Positions 1 through 9,525 are shown, counted from the stretch's first letter. The stretch: 56,157 bases of DNA from Rhodospirillales bacterium (GCA_016777585.1 JADHRD010000003.1:1-56157), one strand, 5' to 3'. Notes: generated from the sequence alone by a model not told the origin. Made by a program: numbers and translations.

Positions 1-629
1 GTGGCTATTGAGTCCGAATACCTCTTTTTCCAATCATCTGGGTTATTTGCTAACCAAAAAAAATTATGATGACAATAAAATAAATTAAGTATAGACCTAA
101 TCAAATTCATATCATCGCTCGCAACAAGAATTTGGGATCCGTTCGCCATTATCTTCGACAACTCATCAAGAGTTTCGAAGCATATGAGCCTCCGTGAATT
201 GTGGCGTTTTTTGGGCCAAGGATCATTAAACAATAAAAAAATCTTATCAATAGAAGATCGCCTTAATTTTTTTAATAGCAGTCTAACGTCGTCATTAAAA
301 ATACGTATATTATTTATTGAATGGCGCTCAATCTCTGATAATAAGGTAGCTACTCCATTTATGTATGGCTCGCAGCCAATAAAGTTTATATTTGGATTTT
401 TTAATGCCTGGTCAATCAAGTGTTCACCGGCACCGAAGCCAATTTCCAACCAAAGGCTACTCTCACGGCCAAAAGAAGCTGTTGCATTCAAACCATCATT
501 TTTGTCAAAAACTAGGGCACATCGTGGAAGGACATCTTCCATCAACTTCTGGCGTCTTTTGCTTAAGGCATGCCCTTTTCTTCGACCATGAAATCGGGGC
601 GAATGAATATTAACATTTCTTCTTAACAT
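1..629 (-). CDS. trmB: tRNA (guanine-N7-)-methyltransferase TrmB, 3' end cut by the window edge
   Basis: TrmB makes m7G46 in the variable loop of tRNA using S-adenosylmethionine. Reading the minus strand from an ATG at 629 gives about 209 open codons running off the left edge. The start region contains RFHGRRKGHAL, the centre has a SAM-binding stretch (LWLEIGFGAGEHL), and the later part carries the family signature FNDPWPKKRH followed by RR, with the late WKKRYSDSIA stretch typical of TrmB. The family is usually 210-240 residues, so only the last few tens of residues are missing. It starts 13 bases after the metK stop on the same strand, the usual metK-trmB pair of Alphaproteobacteria, so it is probably co-transcribed. 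The call is secure; only the C-terminus is unseen. Confidence 0.93.
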   Translation of the reverse strand, partial: MLRRNVNIHSPRFHGRRKGHALSKRRQKLMEDVLPRCALVFDKNDGLNATASFGRESSLWLEIGFGAGEHLIDQALKNPNINFIGCEPYINGVATLLSEIERHSINNIRIFNDDVRLLLKKLRRSSIDKIFLLFNDPWPKKRHNSRRLICFETLDELSKIMANGSQILVASDDMNLIRSILNLFYCHHNFFWLANNPDDWKKRYSDSIA

Positions 630-642
630 CCACTAGCATCTT

Positions 643-1809
643 CTAAACTGCTGCCTTAAGTGCCTCTACAAGGCTTTCTTTCTCCCAGGAGAACCCTCCA
701 TCAGTTTCTGGGATTCTGCCAAAATGTCCATAAGCTGATGATCGCTCATAAATTGGTCGGCTTAATTCCAGATGCTCGCGAATACCTCGAGGGCTTAAGT
801 CCATAACCTCTTGTAAAATATTTGATAGTGTCATTTCTTCGATCTTTCCTGTGCCAGCTGTATCAACATAAACTGACAACGGCTTTGATACGCCTATCGC
901 ATAAGCCAACTGGATGGTACACTTCTCTGCCAATTCCGCTGCAACAATATTCTTAGCTAAATAGCGAGCCGCGTATGCTGCTGATCTATCAACCTTGGAG
1001 GGATCTTTTCCAGAAAACGCCCCCCCACCATGAGGCGCTGCACCACCATATGTATCAACAATAATTTTTCTTCCCGTTAAACCAGCATCACCATCAGGCC
1101 CGCCGATTACAAAAAGACCAGTTGGATTTACGTAGAACTCATTCTCAGGGCACATCCATCCTTCGGGTAACACCTTTTCAACAAATGGCCGCACTAACTC
1201 TTTAACTGCTTTTTGATCAAGGTCTGCGTCATGTTGAGTTGATACAACAATTGATGTTGCGCATACCGGCTTTCCTTTCTCATATCTGAGAGTAACCTGA
1301 CTTTTCGAATCAGGTCCAAGCCCCTCAACTTCCCCGGAATGCCTAGCTAGTGACAACTCCTTCAATATACCGTGCGAATAGTGAATTGGAGCCGGCATCA
1401 ACACCTCGGTCTCCCGACACGCGTATCCAAACATAATTCCTTGATCCCCCGCGCCCTCATCCTTGTTTCCAGACGCATCAACACCTTGAGCAATGTCTGT
1501 TGATTGTGCATGGACATATACTTCCACATCCATATTATTCCAATGAAACCCATCTTGTTCATAACCAATATCTCTAACCGCGTGTCGAGCAACTTTCTCC
1601 ATCTTTTCGTAAGTAACAGTCTCTGGTCCGCGAACCTCTCCAGCGAGAACCATTCTATTAGTGGTACATAAAGTCTCGACTGCTACTCGCGACAATGGGT
1701 CTGCCGCAAGAAACAAGTCAACAACTGCATCAGACACCCTATCACTTACCTTATCGGGGTGACCTTCGGATACAGACTCACTGGTAAACAGAAAATTTTC
1801 TTTAGACAA
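643..1809 (-). CDS. metK: S-adenosylmethionine synthase
   Basis: MetK makes S-adenosylmethionine from methionine and ATP in the cytosol. The 388-residue product is of normal length. It opens with [16 protein letters not shown], which holds the ATP/methionine-site residues, has [12 protein letters not shown] in the middle and the glycine-rich [19 protein letters not shown] loop later. The start is TTG at 1809, with a GGGAG ribosome site seven bases upstream; no ATG or GTG in frame lies close by. The 187-base leader between lnt and metK is long for this region and holds a hairpin, so separate control is possible. trmB follows directly. Identity is certain; the non-AUG start is well supported by the Shine-Dalgarno site. 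Confidence 0.96.
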   Translation of the reverse strand: MSKENFLFTSESVSEGHPDKVSDRVSDAVVDLFLAADPLSRVAVETLCTTNRMVLAGEVRGPETVTYEKMEKVARHAVRDIGYEQDGFHWNNMDVEVYVHAQSTDIAQGVDASGNKDEGAGDQGIMFGYACRETEVLMPAPIHYSHGILKELSLARHSGEVEGLGPDSKSQVTLRYEKGKPVCATSIVVSTQHDADLDQKAVKELVRPFVEKVLPEGWMCPENEFYVNPTGLFVIGGPDGDAGLTGRKIIVDTYGGAAPHGGGAFSGKDPSKVDRSAAYAARYLAKNIVAAELAEKCTIQLAYAIGVSKPLSVYVDTAGTGKIEEMTLSNILQEVMDLSPRGIREHLELSRPIYERSSAYGHFGRIPETDGGFSWEKESLVEALKAAV

Positions 1810-1996
1810 AACAAAGCTCCCAACTAAAAAATGTGTTTGGTTTAAAATTATAACTTATGTTTTAAACACTTTAGGCTCCAAGAACCGAGAGTAGCGACAA
1901 TGTTTAGCAAGGACGTTAAAAATTATCAAGGTTAATTTAAAAATTATGAAATTGAATTTGTATTATTGTCTCATTAGAGCTTCGAAAATAAAGTGT
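1810..1996 (-). promoter_or_regulatory. metK 5' leader with AT hairpin, class unknown
   Basis: This is the untranslated interval between lnt and the TTG start of metK. It contains a perfect 8-bp inverted repeat (GTTTAAAA at 1840-1847 and TTTTAAAC at 1860-1867, 12-base loop) about 30 bases from the start codon. A TTGATA followed 17 bases later by a poor -10 (TAAACA) could be a promoter upstream. The gene product suggests SAM feedback control, but I could not fit the sequence to the SAM-II, SAM-V or SAM/SAH folds from memory. Confidence 0.3.
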
Positions 1997-3592
1997 TTAA
2001 TGCAGAAACCGATAAAACAAGGCCTGTGTTTTAGAGAAAAATGTTCGGTCCATGATAGCTTTGGGCAAACCAACATCTATAAAATTCCGTTCATTTAATC
2101 TAGTTTGAACAATAGTTCTGCCATAGGGGTCAATTAATGCAGAAATGCCGGTATTGGCAACTCGAACAAGGGGCAACCCTTCTTCTACAGCCCGAAATTT
2201 TGCTGCCGCTAAATGTTGGTATGGTCCCATTGAAAGCCCGAACCATGCATCATTTGTAATGTTTAAAAGCCATTCTGGCCGGTTCTGCTCATCAACATTA
2301 GCGGGTACTACATTACCCGTGAATATTATTTCATAACAAATTAGCGGGCTTGCCGGAGGTATGCCCGGGGCATTTAAAACCTTTAATCCAGAACCACGAG
2401 AAAAATCAATACGCGCTAAGGCGGAATACTTATTATCTATTAATAACGTTTCAAGTTGCTCACGAAATGGGATAAATTCTCCAAATGGAACAAGGTGAAA
2501 TTTTTTATAACTATCAAAATTTTTATTTTCAGGTGTTATAACCTTCAATGTATTCCAGAATTTTTTTTCACCAAATTGATTATTGGTTATTTCTAGCGCT
2601 CCAGAAAATAGTGCACCATTTTTTGGTGCTGCTTTTGAAATAATTTCCAAAGCTGGACTCAAAGTCCCACGAAGACTGAATGGTATTGCGGTCTCGGGCC
2701 AAATTATATGAGTTGGTTTCACAGTATCACCTTGAACCGAAGGAGAATTTGTTAATTCCAAAAGATTGTTCAAGTGATTAAGGCGTTTCTCGGGTTTCCA
2801 CTTTTCACTTTGCTGAATATTTGGCTGAACAAGCCTAAGGAGGACACCATCTACAAAGTCAGTGTCAACTCCACTTAATTTATAAACGCCACCAATCCAA
2901 GCAAGAACCATCAATGAAACAGGTGCCCCAACCGCTTTGAGGCGCCAAATTATTGGCTTATTCTTATATCCCATTATGGCGAACGAACTTAAAGTTAAAG
3001 CAGTAATCAAACTTAGGCCAAGGACCCCAAAAAAAGATGCGAATTGGATCATGTTATTGCTGTTAACCCATATCGTACCCAACAAGTTCCATGGGAAACC
3101 AGTAAATAAGAAACCTCTTATCCATTCAAATACAACCCAAACTATCGAAAAAATTATGATTCTGCCAATTCCTCGGTTCGATAAGTAAAAAGTTATTAAT
3201 GTCACAAGACCAATATAAGTCGCAAAACATGCAGATAAACCAAGAATCGCAAACGGCATCATCCAAGAAAACTTTTCAACATCAACCAAAAAAGAAAACC
3301 CTATCCAATAGAAACCCGCTGAAAAGAAACCAAGACCAAAGTTGTATCCAACCAAAAATGAACCATTGATAAAAGAAACTTTTGCGCTTTGTTTTCTGTT
3401 AAAATTTTTCTCCTCTTTCGAGCCATCAAGCAGCCAAATCAAACCAACAAAACTAATAATTACTATTGGCACAAAGTGAATGGGGGGAAACGCTGCCACA
3501 GAAATAAGGCCCAAAAAAATCGCCAAAGACCCTCTTTTAAAACCTCTCAATTCTATGAAAAAAGTATATAAGCGTTCTATTGAGAAAAACAT
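1997..3592 (-). CDS. lnt: apolipoprotein N-acyltransferase
   Basis: Lnt adds the third acyl chain to the N-terminal cysteine of lipoproteins in the inner membrane. The 531-residue protein has a hydrophobic N-terminal half with several membrane segments (about residues 20-240) and a periplasmic nitrilase-fold half. The catalytic triad is visible: Glu300 in IIWPETAIPF, Lys363/364 in YKKFHLVPFGE, and Cys419 in PLICYEIIF. A last membrane anchor at the C-terminus is short and weak. It lies between corC and metK in one minus-strand run. Lipoproteins in this window that it would process include the BON protein, MltA and the small lipoprotein at 26826. Confidence 0.95.
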   Translation of the reverse strand: MFFSIERLYTFFIELRGFKRGSLAIFLGLISVAAFPPIHFVPIVIISFVGLIWLLDGSKEEKNFNRKQSAKVSFINGSFLVGYNFGLGFFSAGFYWIGFSFLVDVEKFSWMMPFAILGLSACFATYIGLVTLITFYLSNRGIGRIIIFSIVWVVFEWIRGFLFTGFPWNLLGTIWVNSNNMIQFASFFGVLGLSLITALTLSSFAIMGYKNKPIIWRLKAVGAPVSLMVLAWIGGVYKLSGVDTDFVDGVLLRLVQPNIQQSEKWKPEKRLNHLNNLLELTNSPSVQGDTVKPTHIIWPETAIPFSLRGTLSPALEIISKAAPKNGALFSGALEITNNQFGEKKFWNTLKVITPENKNFDSYKKFHLVPFGEFIPFREQLETLLIDNKYSALARIDFSRGSGLKVLNAPGIPPASPLICYEIIFTGNVVPANVDEQNRPEWLLNITNDAWFGLSMGPYQHLAAAKFRAVEEGLPLVRVANTGISALIDPYGRTIVQTRLNERNFIDVGLPKAIMDRTFFSKTQALFYRFLH

Positions 3593-3639
3593 GCCGGCTT
3601 TCTGTTAACATTCTTTTGTAATTTATGTTTATTTAGTTA

Positions 3640-4584
3640 TTAATTGTCCTTCGAATAAGGACTAAGACCAACTATTCGAATATTTTTAATACGCCGCGGG
3701 TCAGCCTCAATTATTTCTATTTCCATCCCACTTGAGTGTTTTACCAATTCACCCCGTATTGGAACTCGGCCAGCTAACGCAAATACTACCCCTCCAAGCG
3801 TGTTCAGATCTGTTCTTTCTCCCTGCGTAAAAACCTCGCCAAATTTTCCTTCAAAGTTCTCAATAGTCACTCTTGGGTCAACTTCAACTACTCCATCATT
3901 TTTAAATGTAATTTTGGGCTCTTCATTCTGATCATGCTCATCTTCGATCTCACCAACTATTTCCTCAACCAAGTCTTCAATGGTTACTAACCCATCAACC
4001 CCGCCAAATTCATCAACCACCAAAGCCATATGGATTCTTTTAACTCTCATTTCAAGCAATAGCTCTAAAATCTGCATCGATGGCGCTACGAATAAAACTT
4101 CTCTCATGATGTTTCTCAGCTCCAACTGATCAGTATCCAAACTGTGATCTGGAACGCTAAAAATTGGTTGAGCGGCCATAACATCTTTTATATGTATCAT
4201 TCCAATGGCATCATCGAGTGTTTCTTGAAATATTGGAACACGCGAATGAGCTTCAGTATTAATTAATTCAATCAAGTCAGATAGCGATGCATTAACATCT
4301 AGGGCAGAAATATTAGCTCGAGGAACCATTACATCAAATACCGTTCGATCTTTGAGGCATAATATATTTGATAAAAGGTTTCGTTCCTCTGTTTCAAGTG
4401 AGCTCGTTTTTTCTCCATCCTCCTCTATCAGCTCTTCAATCGCCTCCCGAACAGAATCCTCTCCATTACGTGATCCAAAAATACTTTTAATAAGATTAAC
4501 CCATAAGTTATGTAACCATGTCTCTTTTCTAAGACTGTTCTGCTTTAATGGATTTGTCGAAATTTTATGGTCTGAAGTTTTCAT
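3640..4584 (-). CDS. corC: CBS-pair CorC/YbeX family protein (hemolysin-like)
   Basis: The 314-residue protein has two CBS repeats (about residues 83-143 and 160-215) and a C-terminal CorC_HlyC transporter-associated domain (about 225-305). The signature VVDEFGGVDGLVTIEDLVEEI is present in the second CBS. There is no N-terminal DUF21 membrane domain, so this is the soluble CorC/YbeX type rather than a membrane HlyC/TlyC. E. coli CorC is linked to magnesium and cobalt efflux, and YbeX has been linked to ribosome and RNA metabolism, which fits the ybeY neighbour. Order phoH-ybeY-corC-lnt is conserved in Proteobacteria. The exact biochemical role is not fixed by sequence. Confidence 0.88.
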   Translation of the reverse strand: MKTSDHKISTNPLKQNSLRKETWLHNLWVNLIKSIFGSRNGEDSVREAIEELIEEDGEKTSSLETEERNLLSNILCLKDRTVFDVMVPRANISALDVNASLSDLIELINTEAHSRVPIFQETLDDAIGMIHIKDVMAAQPIFSVPDHSLDTDQLELRNIMREVLFVAPSMQILELLLEMRVKRIHMALVVDEFGGVDGLVTIEDLVEEIVGEIEDEHDQNEEPKITFKNDGVVEVDPRVTIENFEGKFGEVFTQGERTDLNTLGGVVFALAGRVPIRGELVKHSSGMEIEIIEADPRRIKNIRIVGLSPYSKDN

Positions 4585-4656
4585 GAGTCCTATTCTATGT
4601 GCTACGTTTAATTTTCATTAGCAAACCATTCTTTTTATTCTTACTATTAATAAATT

Positions 4657-5130
4657 TTATACATACGGGTTTTTTATGTTCAGTGTTTTTAATATTTCTA
4701 CTTCGAGCGCCTCCATTTTAACTGCTTCTGCTTCTTCAAGATGGTCATGTCCAACCAAATGCAAGCAGCCATGAACAATTAAATGAGAAAAATGCTGTGA
4801 CAAGTTCTCATGCGCCTCAGCTATAACTGTTTCTAAAGCCAAAACAATATCACCAAGACTAGGGATGTCACCACCCATATTAACTTTATCCATGGCAGCC
4901 GGAAATGATAGGACATTTGTTGGCTTGTTCTCGCCCCGGAATTTTTTATTTAGCTTTCTTATAAATTCATCATTAGCCAAAACTATGCTTAGTTCACATG
5001 GACCATTAATCGTTTTGATTCTTTGCCACGTGGCATTGGATGCGGCGCTGCATAAGGCCCGAAAATTAGGCACGACATTTCGCCATTCTTTACTTCTCAA
5101 CTGAACTACCGTGTGTACACTAACCGTCAT
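4657..5130 (-). CDS. ybeY: endoribonuclease / rRNA maturation factor YbeY
   Basis: YbeY is a zinc-dependent single-strand RNase acting in 16S rRNA 3'-end maturation and 70S ribosome quality control. The 157-residue product has the diagnostic metal site HxxxHxxGHDH, with His120, His124 and His130 (VHGCLHLVGHDH). The NVLSFP stretch near residue 72 is also family-typical. It begins 14 bases after the phoH stop and is probably translated from the same transcript. The start is ATG at 5130; an earlier start would run into phoH. Confidence 0.95.
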   Translation of the reverse strand: MTVSVHTVVQLRSKEWRNVVPNFRALCSAASNATWQRIKTINGPCELSIVLANDEFIRKLNKKFRGENKPTNVLSFPAAMDKVNMGGDIPSLGDIVLALETVIAEAHENLSQHFSHLIVHGCLHLVGHDHLEEAEAVKMEALEVEILKTLNIKNPYV

Positions 5131-5144
5131 GAGTAATGTCTAAT

Positions 5145-6164
5145 TTACCGATTAACATTCGATTTCCCCGAGTATTTTTTAGCATAAGCATTAATAATCT
5201 TAGCAACAAGTGGGTGTCGAACAACATCAACTTCATCAAACCTAACAAAGCCTACCCCATCAGTTCCCTCAAGAATATCTACAGCATCGAAAAGTCCCGA
5301 TCGCTGACCACTAGGTAAATCAACTTGGGTTAAGTCGCCGGTAACAACCATAGAAGCATTTTCTCCAAGCCGGGTAAGAAACATTTTCATCTGCATCGGT
5401 GTTGTGTTTTGGGCTTCGTCAAGAATTACAAAGGCGTCCGCTAGTGTACGTCCTCGCATAAATGCTAAGGGCGCAATTTCTATTTCACCACTGTCTAATT
5501 TCTTTGCTACTTGGTTTTCTGGAAGCATGTCATGGAGAGCATCGTAGAGGGGGCGGAGATAGGGGTCGACTTTTTCCCTCATGTCCCCCGGTAAAAAACC
5601 CAGTTGCTCTCCTGCCTCGACTGCCGGCCGCGATAAAATTATACGATCAACTCTCCCGTTTATCAAAGACTCTACAGCTTTAGCAACAGCTAGATAGGTT
5701 TTTCCTGTTCCCGCCGGGCCTAGGCCAAAAACAAGAGCATCGTTAGTCATTTTATTAAAATAATCAGCTTGATTATGGGAACGCGGATATATTTTTTTTT
5801 TCTTCGTCGAAACGTGATTTGTGTCTATATTTACTTTTGTTACTCCAGTACTATTCATTCTAAGAACACCATTGACTTCACCTTCGTTGATACTAATACC
5901 CTCACACGCTTTTTGATATAGGGCATTTAGCACACTCACTGCGATCTTTGACATCTCCAATGTTCCAGAAATATTTATTTTATTTCCACGCGCATTTAGA
6001 ACTATACCCAGCTTATTTTCAATTAAAGCTAAATTTGAGTTAAACTGACCAAATAACATTGGTAAAACTTTGTTATCACTAAATTCTATTTTCAAATTAG
6101 CATCGGACATTTTATCGGTAGCATCTCTAATGATACTGACTTTTTTTAACTTATTAGCTTTCAT
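5145..6164 (-). CDS. phoH: PhoH-like ATPase (YbeZ)
   Basis: PhoH-like proteins are P-loop ATPases of helicase type that partner YbeY in RNA metabolism. In the 339-residue product the Walker A is GPAGTGKT (residues 149-156) and the Walker B DEAQ is at 249-252, with the family stretch SRPAVEAGEQLGFLPGD between them. The N-terminal ~110 residues form the small domain before the ATPase core. A run of ten A/T bases encodes the lysines at about 121-124, just before the core. It follows miaB in the usual alphaproteobacterial order. Confidence 0.93.
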   Translation of the reverse strand: MKANKLKKVSIIRDATDKMSDANLKIEFSDNKVLPMLFGQFNSNLALIENKLGIVLNARGNKINISGTLEMSKIAVSVLNALYQKACEGISINEGEVNGVLRMNSTGVTKVNIDTNHVSTKKKKIYPRSHNQADYFNKMTNDALVFGLGPAGTGKTYLAVAKAVESLINGRVDRIILSRPAVEAGEQLGFLPGDMREKVDPYLRPLYDALHDMLPENQVAKKLDSGEIEIAPLAFMRGRTLADAFVILDEAQNTTPMQMKMFLTRLGENASMVVTGDLTQVDLPSGQRSGLFDAVDILEGTDGVGFVRFDEVDVVRHPLVAKIINAYAKKYSGKSNVNR

Positions 6165-6243
6165 TGGTTGGCATCTTTGCGCCCCATTTTTTTAAAATAT
6201 TTATAATGTTATATACTATTCAGGATTAAGATAATATAGAATT

Positions 6244-7599
6244 TCATTTTGTAACGCTTCCACCCAAACTGTTGCTAGTGGCGGTATCAATGGTTACTTG
6301 GCTAACCTGGCCCATATAATTATCATCTAAGTTAGCATGCACCGGTTGCATAAATTTTGTTCTTCCCAACAATTGCCCATCAACTCGTCCTCTTCGGTCA
6401 AAAAGTACAGGTACTGTTTTACCAATGCTTGATTTATTAAATTCACTTTGATGACCCAGTAAAATGTCCTGCAAAAGTGCTAGACGCGAATCCTTTATAT
6501 TATTCGGAATTTGGTTTTCTAGTGTTGCTCCTGGTGTCCCAGGACGAGGGCTAAATTTAAAAGAGTACGCTTGCAAAAATTTTACCTCTCTTATTAGACT
6601 TATTGTTGCTTCAAAGTCTACATCACTCTCACCTGGAAAACCCACAATAAAATCAGATGATAGTCTTAATTCTGGCCTGGCGGACAATAGTTTTTCAACT
6701 ACCAAGATATAATCTTTAACCTTATGCTGGCGATTCATTCGCTCTAATACTTGGTCGGATCCACTTTGAACTGGTAAATGTAAAAATGGCATAAGAAGTT
6801 CAACTTCACCGTGGGCAGATATAAGATCATCATTCATATCTTTAGGGTGTGAGGTAATATAACGAAGTCGCTTAAGGCCATTTATCTCCGCTATCCTGCG
6901 TATTAGATATCCAAGTCCAAACTCCTGTTTCCTTGTGCTATGTTCTTTTAACCCGTGATATGCATTAACATTTTGCCCTAGCAAAGTTATTTCTTTCGTA
7001 CCTGACTCGATGAGTTGTTTTGCCTCATCTAAAATACTTTCAATTGACCGTGAATATTCAGCTCCCCGAGTATATGGTACAACACAGAATGTGCAAAATT
7101 TATCACAGCCTTCTTGTATTGACAAAAAAGCAGATGGCCCGGCAACACTAGCTTTTGGCAAATAATCAAATTTTGTTTTTTTGGGAAACTCTAGGTCAAC
7201 AACTTGTGAATCTTTGTTTTTTCTTTTTGACCGACTTACCTCGGCAACCATCTCTGGCAATCGGTGGTAGGTTTGTGGACCGAGAATAATATCAACATAA
7301 GGAGCACGCTTAATAATCTCATTGCCCGCTGCCTGAGCAACGCAGCCAGCGACCGCTATGATCATTGTGGCTCCCTCAGCCTCACGTTTTGATTTTACCT
7401 TTCTAAACCTTCCCAACTCAGAAAAAAGTTTTTCAGAAGCCTGCTCCCTAATATGACATGTATTTAATATTACCATATCAGCGTTATGTGACTCATTAAC
7501 TGTATGATAGCCCACCTTATGCATAATATCGGCCATACGATTAGAGTCGTAAACATTCATTTGACAACCAAAGGTTTTAATATGGAGGTGTTTTTTCAA
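6244..7599 (-). CDS. miaB: tRNA-2-methylthio-N6-dimethylallyladenosine synthase MiaB
   Basis: MiaB methylthiolates i6A37 in tRNAs reading UNN codons, using radical SAM chemistry. The 451-residue product shows all three domains: the N-terminal methylthiotransferase domain with [4Fe-4S] cysteines Cys12, Cys48 and Cys86; the radical SAM core with CxxxCxxC at Cys165, Cys169 and Cys172; and a C-terminal TRAM-like domain after about residue 385. The radical SAM stretch GCDKFCTFCVVPYTRG is strongly MiaB-like and distinguishes it from RimO and MtaB. It sits between fur and phoH, the classical neighbourhood. Confidence 0.95.
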   Translation of the reverse strand: MKKHLHIKTFGCQMNVYDSNRMADIMHKVGYHTVNESHNADMVILNTCHIREQASEKLFSELGRFRKVKSKREAEGATMIIAVAGCVAQAAGNEIIKRAPYVDIILGPQTYHRLPEMVAEVSRSKRKNKDSQVVDLEFPKKTKFDYLPKASVAGPSAFLSIQEGCDKFCTFCVVPYTRGAEYSRSIESILDEAKQLIESGTKEITLLGQNVNAYHGLKEHSTRKQEFGLGYLIRRIAEINGLKRLRYITSHPKDMNDDLISAHGEVELLMPFLHLPVQSGSDQVLERMNRQHKVKDYILVVEKLLSARPELRLSSDFIVGFPGESDVDFEATISLIREVKFLQAYSFKFSPRPGTPGATLENQIPNNIKDSRLALLQDILLGHQSEFNKSSIGKTVPVLFDRRGRVDGQLLGRTKFMQPVHANLDDNYMGQVSQVTIDTATSNSLGGSVTK

Positions 7600-7649
7600 G
7601 CTATAACAAAACCAGATTAATATTTGCTATAAATAATCTTATCATAATT

Positions 7650-8108
7650 TTATTTAGACTTAGTCGCTCCATTTTTTTTCAGAGGAACACCAAATAGCTC
7701 CATTCTGTGACCAACTAATTTGTAGCCAAGCCTTCGCGCGACTTGAAGTTGAAGAGATTCAACCTCCTCATCATGAAACTCTATGATTTCTCCGGATTTT
7801 ACGTCAATTAAATGATCGTGGTGGTCATCACTAGTTTGCTCGTAACGAGCTCGCCCATCACCAAAATCAAGCCTGTCGAGCAAACCAGCCTCTTCAAAAA
7901 GCCTAACCGTTCTATAAACCGTGGCTATGCTAATTCTTGGATCAATTTTCACTGAGCGGGCATATACCTGTTCCACATCCGGGTGATCCTCTGACTCTGA
8001 CAAAACTTCAGCAATAACACGGCGTTGTTCTGTCATTTTCATTCCACGCTCGATACACAAATCTTGCAGACTAGAAACTTTTCTTTGCTTAACCAATGTG
8101 CTCACCAT
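7650..8108 (-). CDS. fur: Fur-family metalloregulator (Fur/Mur type)
   Basis: The 152-residue protein is a dimeric metal-dependent repressor of the Fur family, with an N-terminal winged helix (about residues 14-90, recognition segment around RISIATVYRTVRLFEEAG) and a C-terminal metal-binding dimerisation domain. His96, His97, His99 and the EFHDEE stretch (110-115) supply metal ligands. The CxxC zinc knuckle of E. coli Fur is absent: the only cysteine is Cys18. That is common in alphaproteobacterial Fur/Mur proteins, many of which answer to manganese. Position beside miaB is the standard locus for this orthologue. Whether it senses iron or manganese cannot be told from sequence. Confidence 0.88.
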   Translation of the reverse strand: MVSTLVKQRKVSSLQDLCIERGMKMTEQRRVIAEVLSESEDHPDVEQVYARSVKIDPRISIATVYRTVRLFEEAGLLDRLDFGDGRARYEQTSDDHHDHLIDVKSGEIIEFHDEEVESLQLQVARRLGYKLVGHRMELFGVPLKKNGATKSK

Positions 8109-8228
8109 CTAAAATAATAAAAATCTGCTAGTTTTAACATAAAATATAAACAAAATTTATTCAATCAAACATTCTTGATCATTCTAAGTACAAAAGTGGT
8201 TTTATTACAATGTTTTTTATATTTTTAG

Positions 8229-8735
8229 CTATTTGATCTTTTTCTCCAAAATTACCGCATCTACATTTCCTATAGATTGCTTATAATACCCGGTTCTTCG
8301 GGAAACCTCTTTAAAACCAAAATCTGAATATAATTTACGCGCTGATATATTATTTTTAGCAACTTCCAGAACTAATCGACTAGCTCCAGATCTACTTATA
8401 GACCTTACAACATGTTGTATTAAATCCGATCCTATACCGTGGCACCGCCAATTTTCCAAAATACCAAGTGACAGCAATTCCGAATACTCGTGGACCTTAG
8501 AAAACAACACAAAGCCAATACATATATCTGTGTCAATATATTTTAGACTCTTATTTTCTTTTGTATTAGTGTTGGCTTTTAATTTAGCAATAAAACCGTC
8601 ATTTACCTTATTATTCATAAGAAGGCTTAAATAATTAAGGCTCCAGGAATTCTCAAAACAATTCTTATGGATCTTAGACACCTCAATAACATGCATCTCA
8701 GACATTTTAGCAATCTCATAAAATGGGTTTTGCAA
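8229..8735 (-). CDS. rimI: ribosomal-protein-alanine N-acetyltransferase RimI
   Basis: A 168-residue GNAT acetyltransferase. The acetyl-CoA pyrophosphate loop is visible in ENWRCHGIGSDL (R-x-x-G-I-G), preceded by a beta strand SLGIL, and the later VLEVAKNNISARKLYSDFGF is the RimI-like motif B region. E. coli RimI acetylates the N-terminal alanine of ribosomal protein bS18. It lies five bases after tsaB, and tsaB-rimI is a widely conserved pair. The N-terminus is a little longer than in E. coli RimI. Substrate assignment rests on family and context. Confidence 0.85.
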   Translation of the reverse strand: MQNPFYEIAKMSEMHVIEVSKIHKNCFENSWSLNYLSLLMNNKVNDGFIAKLKANTNTKENKSLKYIDTDICIGFVLFSKVHEYSELLSLGILENWRCHGIGSDLIQHVVRSISRSGASRLVLEVAKNNISARKLYSDFGFKEVSRRTGYYKQSIGNVDAVILEKKIK

Positions 8736-8740
8736 ATCTA

Positions 8741-9400
8741 TTAGTTTATATTTGGAGGGTTTATGTACATCGGCGCAGGTTTTTCAAGTTTTGCACCGAG
8801 TTTAAATCTATCATTCACAAGATCGGCGATTATTTGAAACTCTATATTTTTTCTTATTTTTTGTCTGATAAGTGTAGTTCCTGAACAGGGAAAAAATGGC
8901 ATTGCTCGTTTAACTCCATCACCTAAAACAATTGTTTTCCCTGGATCATTTAATTTTTCAAGGGCATCCCCTTCGATAGCCATGGGGCCATGAATAAGGT
9001 CCAGTTGTTCACTATAAACACATGTATAGAAATCATCGCGTTTCGTTTCTAAAATTACTAAAATCCTTCTTCCGACTCTATCTATTCTCTCAACTGCGTA
9101 TGCCAATACCTCAAAGTTAGTAACACCAATTAATGGTATATTGCACGCTAAAGATAGGCCACGGGCCGTTGCTAAACCTATCCTAATCCCAGTGAAACTT
9201 CCTGGCCCAATAGTTGTGCTAATTAAATTGAGATCACTATAATCCATCTTTACATCGGATAATATTTGCTCAATCATTGGAACAAGAATCTCAGCGTGTT
9301 GATTTGTAATTAATTTTTGATTCTTTGCAACAACAACTCCATTAGCAAGAATGGCTGCTGAGCAAATGGAGCTAGCCGTATCAAAAAATAGAATATTCAA
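8741..9400 (-). CDS. tsaB: tRNA threonylcarbamoyladenosine biosynthesis protein TsaB
   Basis: TsaB is the non-catalytic partner of TsaD (with TsaE) in adding threonylcarbamoyl to A37 of ANN-decoding tRNAs. The 219-residue product begins with the ASKHA fold strand FFDTASSICSAA and carries NQHAEILVPMI and the signature TTIGPGSFTGIRIGLATARG, which is strongly diagnostic. The C-terminal half is more divergent, as usual for this family. It is the first gene of a minus-strand run leading through rimI and fur to trmB, and it faces the plus-strand dipeptidase gene across a 125-base divergent gap. Confidence 0.93.
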   Translation of the reverse strand: MNILFFDTASSICSAAILANGVVVAKNQKLITNQHAEILVPMIEQILSDVKMDYSDLNLISTTIGPGSFTGIRIGLATARGLSLACNIPLIGVTNFEVLAYAVERIDRVGRRILVILETKRDDFYTCVYSEQLDLIHGPMAIEGDALEKLNDPGKTIVLGDGVKRAMPFFPCSGTTLIRQKIRKNIEFQIIADLVNDRFKLGAKLEKPAPMYINPPNIN

Positions 9401-9525
9401 GATTATTCCTTGTTAATTAACATACTCATTGAACTTAATATTATTGGTTAACAATCTTTTAAATGTAATACATATATAAATCAAAGATATTTAGAAAAAT
9501 TTATAATGTCGGGTGGTCTGAGTTT

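Noticed and set aside
184-591. Plus-strand open frame opposite trmB
   Set aside because: It is the complement of trmB; the minus-strand frame has clear TrmB motifs and the plus frame has none.
1860-1930. SAM-II, SAM-V or SAM/SAH riboswitch in the metK leader
   Set aside because: Some short words (TTAACC, GCTAAA, CGGTTCTTGGAG) recall these classes, but the required stem and pseudoknot pairings do not line up. Kept only as an unidentified leader.
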